DNA of 64,000 nucleotides from Chloroflexota bacterium (lineage in GTDB: Bacteria > Chloroflexota > Dormibacteria > Dormibacterales > Dormibacteraceae), in contig VBIA01000120.1 of NCBI GenBank assembly GCA_005879985.1, positions 1-64,000 on the forward strand, given 5' to 3'. Below are positions 47,312 to 56,651 of this stretch, one piece after another. Each line of letters starts with the position of its first letter. Position 1 is the stretch's first letter. The notes beneath the pieces were generated by a model. It did no database searches. It saw only the letters and a program-made list of their open reading frames with translations, and was not told the DNA's origin. A program made the translations under genes and the position numbers.

Positions 47312-48427
47312 ATGGCTCCGACGATCCGGCTCGGAAAGATCTTAGGGATCGACGTCGGCCTCAACTGGAGCCTGGTCTTCGTCTACGCGCTCATCGTGTG
47401 GACGCTGGCCACCGACGTGCTGCCGGCCGACGTGCCGAACCAGGGCGCGCTGACCTATTGGGCGATCGGCGCGCTGGGCGGCGTGGCCTTCTACGCGTGC
47501 CTCCTCGCCCATGAGCTCGCGCATGCGCTGGTCGCGAAGCGTTACGGCGTGAAGGTGTCCGGCATCTCGCTGTGGCTTTTCGGCGGCGTCTCTCGCCTGG
47601 ACGGCGATCCGCCGAGCGCCGGCGCGGAGGCGCTCATCGCCGCGGTCGGGCCGCTGACAAGCTTCGTGATCGCCGGCCTCGCCCTGGGGTTGATGTTCGC
47701 CACCGCGGCTTCACCGCTTGTGTCGGATGTGTTCGCGTGGCTCGCTTACGTCAACGTCGCGCTTGCGCTCTTCAACCTCGTGCCGGCGTTCCCGCTCGAC
47801 GGCGGTCGCCTGCTCAGCTCGCTGTTCTGGTGGCGGCAGGGCACGCGTCAGCGCGGCGTGCACAGCGCAGTCCGGATCGGGCGCGTGCTCGCCTACGTGA
47901 TGATCGGCCTCGGCATCGTGCTGACGTTCACGGTCAGCGTGGTGAACGGCATATGGCTGGCTTTCATCGGCTGGTTCCTGCTGAGCGCGGGGTCGCAGGA
48001 GGAGGCCGGCGCGGTGATGAAGGCGGCCCTCCGCTCGGTGCCGGTGTCGGCGGCGATGAGCTCGCCGGTCGTCACCGTCCCCGACTGGCTGACGATCGGG
48101 CAGTTCCTGGATTCGGTGGCGCCAAGCCACCGCTTCACGACCTACCCGCTCCACGATCCGTCCGGCGCCCTGACCGGCGTGGTGCGACTGGGAGACCTGG
48201 TCAAGCTCGGCCGGGAGGCGGCCGACGGCCGGCTGGCCAGCGTCGCCAGGCCCATCTCGGAGGTCCCGACGACCCGCCCGGACGAGGCCCTTTCGAGCCT
48301 GATCGAGCGAATCGGGGCCGCGATCGAGAACCGGGTCCTGGTCTACGACCAGGGCCAGCTGGTGGGCATCGTTTCGCCCGTCGACGTGGCCCGTTTGATC
48401 ACCGTCCGGCAGGTCTCCCGGTCGTAG
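47312..48427 (+). CDS. site-2 protease family (M50) metallopeptidase with CBS domains
   Basis: LLAHELAHALVAKRYG HEXXH, NLVPAFPLDGGRLL NPDG-type motif. Confidence 0.95.
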   Translation: MAPTIRLGKILGIDVGLNWSLVFVYALIVWTLATDVLPADVPNQGALTYWAIGALGGVAFYACLLAHELAHALVAKRYGVKVSGISLWLFGGVSRLDGDPPSAGAEALIAAVGPLTSFVIAGLALGLMFATAASPLVSDVFAWLAYVNVALALFNLVPAFPLDGGRLLSSLFWWRQGTRQRGVHSAVRIGRVLAYVMIGLGIVLTFTVSVVNGIWLAFIGWFLLSAGSQEEAGAVMKAALRSVPVSAAMSSPVVTVPDWLTIGQFLDSVAPSHRFTTYPLHDPSGALTGVVRLGDLVKLGREAADGRLASVARPISEVPTTRPDEALSSLIERIGAAIENRVLVYDQGQLVGIVSPVDVARLITVRQVSRS

Positions 48428-48444
48428 ACTGGGGGACCCCCGCA

Positions 48445-48528
48445 GAGGGCCCAGGTATCCCTCTCCCTCCGGGAGAGGGTCAGGGTGAGGGCCCAGGTAT
48501 CCCTCTCCCTCCGGGAGAGGGTCAGGGT
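48445..48528 (+). repeat. tandem duplication (2 x 42 bp) of a CCCTCTCCC..GGGAGAGGG REP-like palindrome
   Basis: gagggcccaggtatccctctccctccgggagagggtcagggt repeated exactly, third unit truncated. Confidence 0.9.
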
Positions 48529-48553
48529 GAGGGGTCAGGATGAGAGGAGCCAG

Positions 48554-48952
48554 ATGAGCCAGAAAGTAAAGAAGACGGAAGCGGAATGGCGGCGGGAGCT
48601 GACGCCGGAGCAGTACCAGGTGCTGCGGGAGAAAGGCACCGAGCGGCCGTTCACAGGCGAGTACTGGGACACACGAACGCCGGGCCTGTACCGCTGCGCC
48701 GGGTGCGGAGCGGAGCTGTTCGTCTCGGAGACGAAGTTCGACGCCCACTGCGGCTGGCCGAGCTTCTACGAGCCGGCGTCGCCCGCCGCGGTCGAGGAAC
48801 ATGTCGACACCGGCCACTTCATGGTGCGGACGGAGGTCACGTGCGCGGAATGCGGTGGCCACCTGGGCCACGTCTTCGACGACGGCCCTGACCCCACCGG
48901 GCTGCGCTACTGCATCAACTCGGTTTCGATCAAGCTCGAGCCGAAGGAATAG
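48554..48952 (+). CDS. msrB: peptide-methionine (R)-S-oxide reductase MsrB
   Basis: [63 protein letters not shown]. Confidence 0.97.
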   Translation: MSQKVKKTEAEWRRELTPEQYQVLREKGTERPFTGEYWDTRTPGLYRCAGCGAELFVSETKFDAHCGWPSFYEPASPAAVEEHVDTGHFMVRTEVTCAECGGHLGHVFDDGPDPTGLRYCINSVSIKLEPKE

Positions 48953-48967
48953 GCCGGCGCGCCGGAC

Positions 48968-49426
48968 ATGATCTATAGCGAGCTGGCGGAGATGACCACC
49001 GCCGAGGCGCGCCGGGCTCTCGCCGGCCTGCCGAAGTGCGACTACGACGTGGTCGTCAAGCCGCTGCGCTATCGCTCCGAGCCGCACCTCGCGGCGCTGT
49101 GCGACTTCGACAGCCGCCGCATCATCCTGCAAGTCCCCAAGCCGTTCCATTCGTTCAAGGAGCGCGTCTATCACGGGGCTCGCCGCAAGCGCGGCAAGGG
49201 CATGCACTTCTCGTGGCTGTCGGAGAACGTGTTCTTCAGGTCGAGACGTGACGTTCTTCGCTTCCTCTACTGCCACGAATGGCTGCACTGGTACCTGCAC
49301 GAGGAGCTCAAGAAAGGATCGGCGGCCGAAACCGCTTGCGATCGGTTTGCGCTCCGCAACTTCCGGCGGCAGCGAGTGACGACTGACGACGCGAACCTTG
49401 CCCTGGTGCGGAGGCGGGCGGCCTGA
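48968..49426 (+). CDS. putative zinc metallopeptidase-like hypothetical protein
   Basis: FLYCHEWLHWYLHEEL (HExxH). Confidence 0.55.
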   Translation: MIYSELAEMTTAEARRALAGLPKCDYDVVVKPLRYRSEPHLAALCDFDSRRIILQVPKPFHSFKERVYHGARRKRGKGMHFSWLSENVFFRSRRDVLRFLYCHEWLHWYLHEELKKGSAAETACDRFALRNFRRQRVTTDDANLALVRRRAA

Positions 49427-49446
49427 GGGGATTCCTCATCGGCCTC

Positions 49447-49710
49447 GTGGTCATCGTGCTTGTTGGCACGACGGTCCTGACTCTCCGGCCCGGCGGATTG
49501 CGCCGCCAGATGCGTTACGCGGCGCGCAGGTTCCGGCTTGCGATCGTGCTCGGCGGCGTGTACGTCCTTTGCTCGGCGATCGCACGCATCGCCTTCTCCG
49601 ACACATTCGTCACCGACTGGGGGCTGCCTGCCCTGGCGCTCGCGCTGGTCGTGCTCTTCCTCATCTTCGGGCAGAACCCGACCGAGCCGATCAGGTCTGG
49701 TCGGTCCTGA
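49447..49710 (+). CDS. small membrane protein (start uncertain)
   Basis: Hydrophobic segments VIVLVGTTVLTL, LAIVLGGVYVLCSAIARIAF, GLPALALALVVLFLIFG. Confidence 0.5.
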   Translation: MVIVLVGTTVLTLRPGGLRRQMRYAARRFRLAIVLGGVYVLCSAIARIAFSDTFVTDWGLPALALALVVLFLIFGQNPTEPIRSGRS

Positions 49711-51136
49711 CCTCGGCGCCGTCCTGCGCCCAGCGCGTGTGGTACGCGCCCTCACGATCGGTGCGGCGATAGGTATGCGAGCCGAAATAATCGCGCAGCC
49801 CCTGGATGAGGTTCGCCGGTCCGCGCGCGCGGCGATACCCGTCGTAATACGCGAGCGACGACGCGAATGCCGGGATCGGCACGCCGGCGTCGACGGCGTG
49901 CTTCACGACGCGCCGCCACGCTTCCTGCGACGACTCGAGCGCTTCCTTGAAGAAGGGCGCGAGCATCAGGTTGGCGAGCTCGGGCTGCTCCGCGTATGCA
50001 TCGCGGATGCGATTCAGGAACTTGGCGCGGATGATGCAGCCGCCGCGCCAGATGGTCGCGAGCGACCCGAGGTCGATGGTCCATTGGTACTCTTTCGATC
50101 CCGCGGCCAGGTGCTCGAAGCCCTGCGCGTACGCGACGATCTTGGCCGCATACAGCGCCTCGCGCATGTCGTCGACCAGCGACGATCGTTCTGACGCTGT
50201 GACGTTGCCGCGGGTCGGACCCGCCAGGATCGACGAAGCGGTCACGCGCTCGAGCTTCTGGCTCGAAAGCATCCGCGCGAACACGGCCTCGGTGATCCCG
50301 GTGAGGGGCACGCCGAGCTCGAGCGCGGACTGGCTCGTCCACCGGCCCGTCCCCTTCTGCTCCGCCTCGTCCTCGATCTGATCGACGAGCGCGGCGCCCG
50401 CACCGTCATCGCGCTTGGCGAGCACGTTGGCGGTGATCTCGATGAGGTACGACTGCAGCTCGCCCTCGTTCCATGCGCGGAAGATCGCGGCGAGCTCGTT
50501 CGCGTCGAGCCCAATCGCCTGCCGGAGGAAGTCGTAGCTCTCGGCGATGAGCTGAATGTCGGCGTATTCGATGCCGTTGTGAACCATCTTCACGAAATGG
50601 CCCGCCCCGTCAGGACCGATGTAAGTGCAGCACGGCACGCCGTCGACCTTGGCGGAGATCGCTTTCAGCATCTCTTCGACCCGGTCGTACGACTCGCGCG
50701 GCCCTCCGGGCATGAGGCTGGGTCCGTGCAGTGCGCCCTCCTCCCCGCCTGACACCCCCATGCCCAGGAATCCGAGTCCGCGCTGCGCGGCGGCCGCCGC
50801 GCGGCGGCGTGTGTCGTGAAACAGCGAGTTGCCGCCGTCGATGAGCGTGTCGCCCGGCTTCAGGATCAGCGACAGCGCGTCGATCGCCTCGTCGACCGGC
50901 GCTCCCGCCTTGACCATGATCAGAATCGCACGCGGCGGTCGCAGCGCCTTCGTCAGCTCTTCCAACGTGAACGCCGGATGGAAATCGCCTTCGCCGGCGA
51001 ACGCCGACATGAACTCGTCGGTCCGCCTTTGGGTGCGGTTGTACACTGCGACGCTTGCGCCATGCGAGGCGAGATTGCGCGCGAGGTTCATGCCCATCGT
51101 CGCCAGTCCCACCACGCCGATTGCATGCTCTGCCAT
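49691..51136 (-). CDS. gnd: NADP-dependent 6-phosphogluconate dehydrogenase
   Basis: IGVVGLATMGMNLARNLASHG, GVSGGEEGALHGPSLMPGG, GHFVKMVHNGIEYADIQLIAE, QGLRDYFGSHTYRRTDREGAYHTRW. Confidence 0.98.
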   Translation of the reverse strand: MAEHAIGVVGLATMGMNLARNLASHGASVAVYNRTQRRTDEFMSAFAGEGDFHPAFTLEELTKALRPPRAILIMVKAGAPVDEAIDALSLILKPGDTLIDGGNSLFHDTRRRAAAAAQRGLGFLGMGVSGGEEGALHGPSLMPGGPRESYDRVEEMLKAISAKVDGVPCCTYIGPDGAGHFVKMVHNGIEYADIQLIAESYDFLRQAIGLDANELAAIFRAWNEGELQSYLIEITANVLAKRDDGAGAALVDQIEDEAEQKGTGRWTSQSALELGVPLTGITEAVFARMLSSQKLERVTASSILAGPTRGNVTASERSSLVDDMREALYAAKIVAYAQGFEHLAAGSKEYQWTIDLGSLATIWRGGCIIRAKFLNRIRDAYAEQPELANLMLAPFFKEALESSQEAWRRVVKHAVDAGVPIPAFASSLAYYDGYRRARGPANLIQGLRDYFGSHTYRRTDREGAYHTRWAQDGAEVRTDQT

Positions 51137-51204
51137 CGAGCGCTACGAGTGTAGAGGCGAATCGGAACGCAGGTAACTCGGGGCCGTAAACCCTGACAGA
51201 ACCG

Positions 51205-51807
51205 ATGGGTGCGGAAGGGGAGGCCACCGGCGCCGCATCGCGTCCGGGCAACCGCGACGACTTCGATCGCCTGTACCGCGAGAACTACCCGCGGCTGCTG
51301 AGAACCCTGTACGCGATCACCGGCGATGCGGCGGCTGCTGAGGACTGCGTGCAGGAGGCCTTCGTCAAGGCATGGCGGGCATGGCCGCGCTTCCGGCCCG
51401 AGCGTGCGCCAGAAGGGTGGCTGCACCAGATCGCCGTCAACACCGCGATCTCGTACCGGCGGCGCGCGAAGCTGCGGTCGGTCGGTGAGATTCTCCGACG
51501 GCTGGGACGGCCCGGTGCCGGCAGCGACCCCGGCGACGCCGTGACCAGGTCGGACGTCGTCATTGCGCTGGCCGCGCTGCCCCCGCGCGTGGCCGCGGAT
51601 TTCGTCCTCCGCTACCACCACGGCTACAACAACCGCGAGATAGCCCGCTTGGAGGGCGTTTCCGAACGTACCGTCGGCGCACGCCTGGCCCAGGCTCGCG
51701 ATGAGCTCAGCCGCCGGCTGGGGCCGGACTGGCGTGGCGAGCTTCCGACTTCGGGGACGGCCGGCGTTCATTTTCCACGTGAGCGAAGTGGAGTCAGTGA
51801 TGCCTGA
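51205..51807 (+). CDS. RNA polymerase sigma factor, ECF family
   Basis: FDRLYRENYPRLLRTLYAITGDAAAAEDCVQEAFVKAWRAWPRF...GYNNREIARLEGVSERTVGARLAQARDELSRRL. Confidence 0.94.
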   Translation: MGAEGEATGAASRPGNRDDFDRLYRENYPRLLRTLYAITGDAAAAEDCVQEAFVKAWRAWPRFRPERAPEGWLHQIAVNTAISYRRRAKLRSVGEILRRLGRPGAGSDPGDAVTRSDVVIALAALPPRVAADFVLRYHHGYNNREIARLEGVSERTVGARLAQARDELSRRLGPDWRGELPTSGTAGVHFPRERSGVSDA

Positions 51808-52321
51808 TCGCGAGCTGCCCGAGCACATCCGCCGGCAGCTGTCCGCGGGGCTGGACGGCGGAGCCCCGCTCGTCGCGCCTCTGCCCTCGCAGGCTCGCTT
51901 CGCGACGCTGCGAGGCCCGATGCCCGCGCCGCGCTGGAGGCTGCGCGGGCTCACGGTCGCTGTGGCCGCGGCAGGCATAGTCATCGTTGCGCTCGCCGGC
52001 CCGCCACAGCCGCGCCAGTGGTTAGTTCAATCGGTGAACGGCATCAGCAAGCAGGTGGGCCTCCCGGCGGGCTCGTCCTCGCCGTCCCCGTCGCACAGTG
52101 AATCCACCCCTGGCGAGCAAGGTACGAGCAGCGAGTCGCCTGAGGCGAGCGAGACGCCGGAGGCCAACGAGTCGCCTGAGGCGAACGAATCTCCGGAAGC
52201 GGGCGAGTCGCCGGGGGAGGAGCAGGAGCAACCCGACACCTCGCCAACGGCTGAGCCCAGCGATGGCGGCGGCGGCGGTGACGACCACTCGCCGGAGCCG
52301 TCCCCCTCTTTGGGCGACTAG
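51800..52321 (+). CDS. membrane protein with SPEA/ESPE low-complexity C-terminus, probable anti-sigma partner
   Basis: Overlaps sigma gene by 8 nt; TM GLTVAVAAAGIVIVALAG; ESPEASETPEANESPEANESPEAGESPGEE. Confidence 0.65.
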   Translation: MPDRELPEHIRRQLSAGLDGGAPLVAPLPSQARFATLRGPMPAPRWRLRGLTVAVAAAGIVIVALAGPPQPRQWLVQSVNGISKQVGLPAGSSSPSPSHSESTPGEQGTSSESPEASETPEANESPEANESPEAGESPGEEQEQPDTSPTAEPSDGGGGGDDHSPEPSPSLGD

Positions 52322-52408
52322 CACTTCCGACTTTTCCGCGGTAGGGCGTTGATAGATCGCAGGGGACGCTCTGTCAAAGCGTTCGATCCAATCAGAGGGA
52401 GAGTGCTG

Positions 52409-52765
52409 ATGCGAAGACCAACCTTCAATCTCTTCACCGTTGCCGCTGGGGCAGCGCTGGTGGCCGCGTTGGGCGTGTCGGCGCACGCGCAGATGCCGAA
52501 CGGATTCGGCTCGTTTGCCAGCACGACGGTGCAAAGTTCAGCTACCTCGGAGCCAAGCGAGAGTCCGGAGCCATCGGAATCGCCGGAGGCGGCCGAGTCC
52601 CCCGAGGCGGCGGAGTCACCGGAGGCGCAGGACACTGCTGAGCCGACCGAGGCGCCGGAGGCCGAGGACAACGACAACAACGACAACGAGCAGGGCGATG
52701 ACAACGACGACCAGGGCGACAACCACGATGGCAGTGGTGGCGACGACGGTGGTGGCGGCGACTAG
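52409..52765 (+). CDS. exported acidic low-complexity protein
   Basis: Signal peptide FNLFTVAAGAALVAALGVSAHAQ; SEPSESPEPSESPEAAESPEAAESPEA followed by Asp/Asn/Gly-rich tail. Confidence 0.65.
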   Translation: MRRPTFNLFTVAAGAALVAALGVSAHAQMPNGFGSFASTTVQSSATSEPSESPEPSESPEAAESPEAAESPEAQDTAEPTEAPEAEDNDNNDNEQGDDNDDQGDNHDGSGGDDGGGGD

Positions 52766-52793
52766 CTGATCTAGAACTTCCACCACCACACGA

Positions 52794-52830
52794 GGGGCCG
52801 GGCCGCTGGGGCTCGGTCCCCGATTTTTTT
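52794..52830 (+). terminator. Rho-independent terminator
   Basis: GC-rich hairpin ggggccg...cggtcccc followed by gattttttt. Confidence 0.7.
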
Positions 52831-53645
52831 CAGCCGATCAGGTCGCGCATCGGCTGCGCGGTCGCGGCGTTTGCCAGGCGCGGCAGTCCAAGGATGTCCT
52901 CGATGGTCGCAAGCAGCGAATAGTGGTCGTAGCTCACTGCGCTCACGCGGTGCTTCACGTCGGGCCGCAGCACAAGCGTGAGCACCTGGTTGTCGGTGCG
53001 ACCGCTGTCCTCGTCCCACGTGATGAAGAGCACCGCGTCCGCCTGCCAGGCGGGCGAGCTCGTGATCATGCCGACCATCTGTCGCAGCCAGTCGTCACCG
53101 GCCGCAATCGAGCAGTCGTGCTGGTCGTGGCAGCTGTCCGGGCCGATCCAGGAAAAGCGCGTCGCGGTCGTGTTCAGGTCCTGCGACAGCTCGCTGAACG
53201 GAACCACGTTGCTCGGACAGCGACCGCCGTAATACGCGAAAGGATTGTGGTCGCCGTCATACGGCTGCGGGCTGTCGATGCAGCGGCCCGGGACGAGTCC
53301 CTCCATGTACGCGCGCCATCTGATGTTGGCCGATGTCAGCTGGTGGCCGATGTCCTCGGGCGGCAGCGCGCGGTAGATATCGGCATTGACGCCCCAGGTC
53401 TGTCCCGATGTGATCGCGAGGTAGTTCGGCACGCTCGGGTGCGTGATCGCGTGGTAGTTCGTCGCCACGCCAACCTGCTTCTCCAGCTCCGCGGTGTAGG
53501 CGCCCTGCAGGGCCTCCTCGTACGAATGGTTCTCCATCACGATCACGAAAACGCGCTTCGGCTCCACGATCGGAGGCAGCGAGGTTCGCGTGCACGCGCA
53601 GGCCAGAGTCAGCGCCGCGAGCGCCAGGGCGATCCACCGGGTCAC
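52830..53645 (-). CDS. acid phosphatase/phospholipase C-like phosphoesterase, exported
   Basis: RVFVIVMENHSYEEAL, HPSVPNYLAITSGQTWG, FITWDEDSG; signal peptide with ALTLACAC. Confidence 0.92.
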   Translation of the reverse strand: MTRWIALALAALTLACACTRTSLPPIVEPKRVFVIVMENHSYEEALQGAYTAELEKQVGVATNYHAITHPSVPNYLAITSGQTWGVNADIYRALPPEDIGHQLTSANIRWRAYMEGLVPGRCIDSPQPYDGDHNPFAYYGGRCPSNVVPFSELSQDLNTTATRFSWIGPDSCHDQHDCSIAAGDDWLRQMVGMITSSPAWQADAVLFITWDEDSGRTDNQVLTLVLRPDVKHRVSAVSYDHYSLLATIEDILGLPRLANAATAQPMRDLIG

Positions 53646-54694
53646 GCCGGATAAACGCCTACGTCCGTCGCTTTGAACGAAAGCCACACCTCGCTGCCTT
53701 CGGCGAGGCGCAGCTCGGCCAGCGAAGCCGGCGTCACCTCGGCGACCATGGGCACCGGTCCGACCACCCGCACGCGCGCCCGGTCGCCCGCGATCTCGAT
53801 CGCATCTGCGCGCCCCTGCCAGACGTTGCGCGGGCTCCCTTCCGGGCGCTGGCGGTGAAGCGCTACCGCGCGCGGGTGAATGACGGCGAACACCTCGCCA
53901 GAGGTCGCGCCCGCAGCGGCGACAACATGCCCGCCGTCCGTTCTGACCGATCCGTGGCCGGCAACGCCCCGCAGCAGGTTCACGCCGACGAGGTCCGCGA
54001 CGTAGGCGGACCGGGGACGCTCGGTCACCTCAGCCGGCGTGCCTTGCTGCACGAGCTTTCCGTTCTCGATGATGATCAGCCGGTCCGCAAGGGCCACCGC
54101 CTCGAGTGGGTCGTGCGTGACCAGGAGCCGTACGCCGTCGAACGAGGCCAGGTGGCGCTTCAGGTCGCGCCGCACCTCGGTGCGGGCGCTTGCATCAAGC
54201 GCGGCCATGGGCTCGTCCAGCAGGAGCAGGCGAGGGTCGGGCGCGAGGGCGCGCGCCAGCGCGGCTCGCTGCCGCTGGCCGCCTGACAGGTGGCTGGGGC
54301 GGGCCGAAGCGAGCTCTTGCAGCCCGACACGCTCGAGCCAGCGGGTGGCCTTCTGCCTCGCCACCGCTGAGCTCGCGCCGCGAGCGGTCACGCCGAACGC
54401 CACGTTGTCGAGGACGCTCATGTGCGGAAACAGCAGGTACTCCTGGAAGACAAACCCGATGGGACGCTTCTCGGTCGGAACGTAACTCGCGGTGGCACTG
54501 TCCTCCAGCAACGCGCCGTCAAGGCGGACGTGGCCACGGGCGATAGGGATGAGTCCGGCCAGCGCGCGCAGCAGCGTCGTCTTGCCCGCGCCGTTTGGCC
54601 CGAGCAACGCCACGACCTCTCCGGCGCGGATCTCGAGCGCGACATCGAGGTCCAGCGCACCCAGCCGCAGCTGCACCGCGGCCTCCAGCGTCAC
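53642..54694 (-). CDS. modC: molybdate ABC transporter ATP-binding protein
   Basis: LLGPNGAGKTTLLRALAG, HLSGGQRQRAALARALAPDPRLLLLDEPMAALD; C-terminal TOBE-like domain. Confidence 0.93.
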   Translation of the reverse strand: MTLEAAVQLRLGALDLDVALEIRAGEVVALLGPNGAGKTTLLRALAGLIPIARGHVRLDGALLEDSATASYVPTEKRPIGFVFQEYLLFPHMSVLDNVAFGVTARGASSAVARQKATRWLERVGLQELASARPSHLSGGQRQRAALARALAPDPRLLLLDEPMAALDASARTEVRRDLKRHLASFDGVRLLVTHDPLEAVALADRLIIIENGKLVQQGTPAEVTERPRSAYVADLVGVNLLRGVAGHGSVRTDGGHVVAAAGATSGEVFAVIHPRAVALHRQRPEGSPRNVWQGRADAIEIAGDRARVRVVGPVPMVAEVTPASLAELRLAEGSEVWLSFKATDVGVYPA

Positions 54695-55476
54695 GCGGTC
54701 CCCAGCCAGCGATGACGCAGGCCCACGAGCACAGCAACCGAGATCGCCAGGAGCACCAGGCTCAGGACGAACGAGGCCTGCGGGTGGTCGCTTTCCAGCA
54801 GCAGGTAGACCGCGAGCGGCATCGTCTGAGTGACGCCAGGAAAGTTGCCCGCGAAGGTGATGGTGGCGCCGAACTCACCGAGGGCGCGCGCCCAGCACAG
54901 CACGGCGCCGGCCGCAAGCGATGGCGCGATGAGCGGTACGGTCACCCGCCAGAACACGGTCCAGCGTCCGGCGCCGAGCGTCCGCGCAGCGTCCTCGTAG
55001 CGCCGGTCCATCGAGCGCAGTCCGGCCTCGACCGTCAGGACGAGGAACGGCATGGCCACGAACGTCTCCGCCATCACGACAGCCGCGGTGGTGAACGGGA
55101 GCGTGACGCCGATCGAGGCGAGCCACGCCCCGATGAGGCCGCGCCTTCCGAATGCGAGCAGCAGCGCGACGCCGCCCACGACCGGCGGCAGGACCATCGG
55201 CAGCGTCGTGAGCGCGCGCAGCAGGCCGCGGCCTGGAAACTCGACGCGCGCGTAGATCCACGCCAGCGGAACGCCAAGCACCAGCGCCACGACCGTCGCG
55301 GAAATCGATGCGACCATCGACAGTCGCAGCGCGTCGAGCGATACGGGCGTGATCAGCTCGCGCGCGGCGTCATTCCACGGCGTGCGCGCGAGCAGGCCCG
55401 CCAGCGGCAGGACGAAGAACGCGGCTCCTGCGGCCGCGAGCACCGCGACCGGGATCGGGACCCGCTCTCTCCTCAC
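54691..55476 (-). CDS. modB: molybdate ABC transporter permease
   Basis: TLPMVLPPVVGGVALLLAFGRRGLIG, ARALGEFGATITFAGNFPGVTQTMPLAVYLLLE. Confidence 0.95.
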   Translation of the reverse strand: MRRERVPIPVAVLAAAGAAFFVLPLAGLLARTPWNDAARELITPVSLDALRLSMVASISATVVALVLGVPLAWIYARVEFPGRGLLRALTTLPMVLPPVVGGVALLLAFGRRGLIGAWLASIGVTLPFTTAAVVMAETFVAMPFLVLTVEAGLRSMDRRYEDAARTLGAGRWTVFWRVTVPLIAPSLAAGAVLCWARALGEFGATITFAGNFPGVTQTMPLAVYLLLESDHPQASFVLSLVLLAISVAVLVGLRHRWLGTA

Positions 55477-56201
55477 GCCGGCAGGAAGCCGTACCCGTGT
55501 AGAACTGCCTGCCCTTGCGCCGAAAGCAGGTCGCCGATGAAGCCCTCGGCCCACGCACGGTTGCGCGCCGACTTCAAAACGGCGGCGGGATACGTCGCCA
55601 CGACATTCTCGCTGTCCGGAATGAGGACGCCCTGCACCTTGACGCCGGCCGCCGTGACGTCGGTGACATACACGATGCCGGCGTCGGCCTCCCCCAGCTC
55701 GATCTTGCCGACGACTGACTTGACGTCGGTTTCGAGGCTCTTTGGCGTCACAGTGACGCCGGCCCTGGCGAGGATCTGCGAGGCGTACTTACCCGCCGGA
55801 ACGGTCGGTGCAGCCGAGATGTAGATGATGTCCGAGCGGGTGAGATCGGCGAGGCTGTGGATCCCTTTCGGGTTGCCGGCGGCAACGACTATCTCGAGCT
55901 TGTTGTGAGCAAAGACCCTGGGCGTCTCGGCGAGCAGGCCGTCCTTTTCCAGTCTGTCCATGTTGGCCGTGTCAGCTGACGCGAGCACGTCCGCCTGGGC
56001 GCCGTTCTCGATCTGTGTGACCAGCGTCGGCGAGCCCGCGAAGTTGTAGATCCACGCGAGGCCGTCATGAGCAGGCAGCGCCTTGAATGCTTCTGTCAGC
56101 GAGGCGGCTGCGAACACATAAACCGGGTGGACTCCGCCGACCGGAGCATTGGCCGTCGGGCCACATGCGCTGCACAGGACAACCAGCGCGACCCACCGCA
56201 T
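55473..56201 (-). CDS. modA: molybdate ABC transporter substrate-binding protein
   Basis: VFAAASLTEAFKALPAHDGLAWIYNFAGSPTLVTQIENGAQADVLASAD. Confidence 0.95.
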   Translation of the reverse strand: MRWVALVVLCSACGPTANAPVGGVHPVYVFAAASLTEAFKALPAHDGLAWIYNFAGSPTLVTQIENGAQADVLASADTANMDRLEKDGLLAETPRVFAHNKLEIVVAAGNPKGIHSLADLTRSDIIYISAAPTVPAGKYASQILARAGVTVTPKSLETDVKSVVGKIELGEADAGIVYVTDVTAAGVKVQGVLIPDSENVVATYPAAVLKSARNRAWAEGFIGDLLSAQGQAVLHGYGFLPA

Positions 56202-56593
56202 CAGCGCGGCAGCTCGATGACCACGTTGGTCGACTTGACGGAAGCGACGGCAACCACCCCCGGCTTGAGGCCGAGCGCGTCGGCCGACTCACGCGAGATC
56301 AGCGAGACGATGCGGTGCGGGCCGGCCTGCATCTCGACCTGAGCCATCACCGTGTCCTTGACCACGCGCGTGACGATGCCGGGGAACCGGTTGCGCGCGG
56401 ACTCGCGGATCATCTCCGGCGGTTCTGTCTTCGCCTGGGCGGCCATGTAGCGCGCCAGCGCGGCGCTGTCGATCAGGCGCTGGCCGCCCGCGGATCGCAC
56501 GGTCTTGAGCTCCCCCGCGTCAACGAGCCTGCGCACGGTGTCGGGGCTGACGCGCAGGAGCTCGGCCGCCTGTCCGATTCGTAGACGTGCCAA
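56201..56593 (-). CDS. HTH (excisionase/MerR-like) regulator fused to Mop/TOBE molybdate-binding domain
   Basis: LRIGQAAELLRVSPDTVRRLVDAGELKTVRSAGGQRLI; RNRFPGIVTRVVKDTVMAQVEMQAGPHRIVSLISRESADALGLKPGVVAVASVKSTNVVIE. Confidence 0.93.
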   Translation of the reverse strand: MARLRIGQAAELLRVSPDTVRRLVDAGELKTVRSAGGQRLIDSAALARYMAAQAKTEPPEMIRESARNRFPGIVTRVVKDTVMAQVEMQAGPHRIVSLISRESADALGLKPGVVAVASVKSTNVVIELPR

Positions 56594-56651
56594 TTCGACA
56601 GAACTTTAGCAAATGCGGCGATTTTCGGCGGATTGCTGGCAGGTGCGGGCT

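Noticed and set aside
48485-48553. N-terminal extension of MsrB ([23 protein letters not shown])
   Set aside because: Encoded by the REP-like repeat; the ATG at 48554 starts the conserved protein
47711-49300. 529-aa - ORF across site-2 protease, repeat and msrB
   Set aside because: Shadow ORF; contains the translated REP palindrome ([10 protein letters not shown]), a known source of spurious proteins
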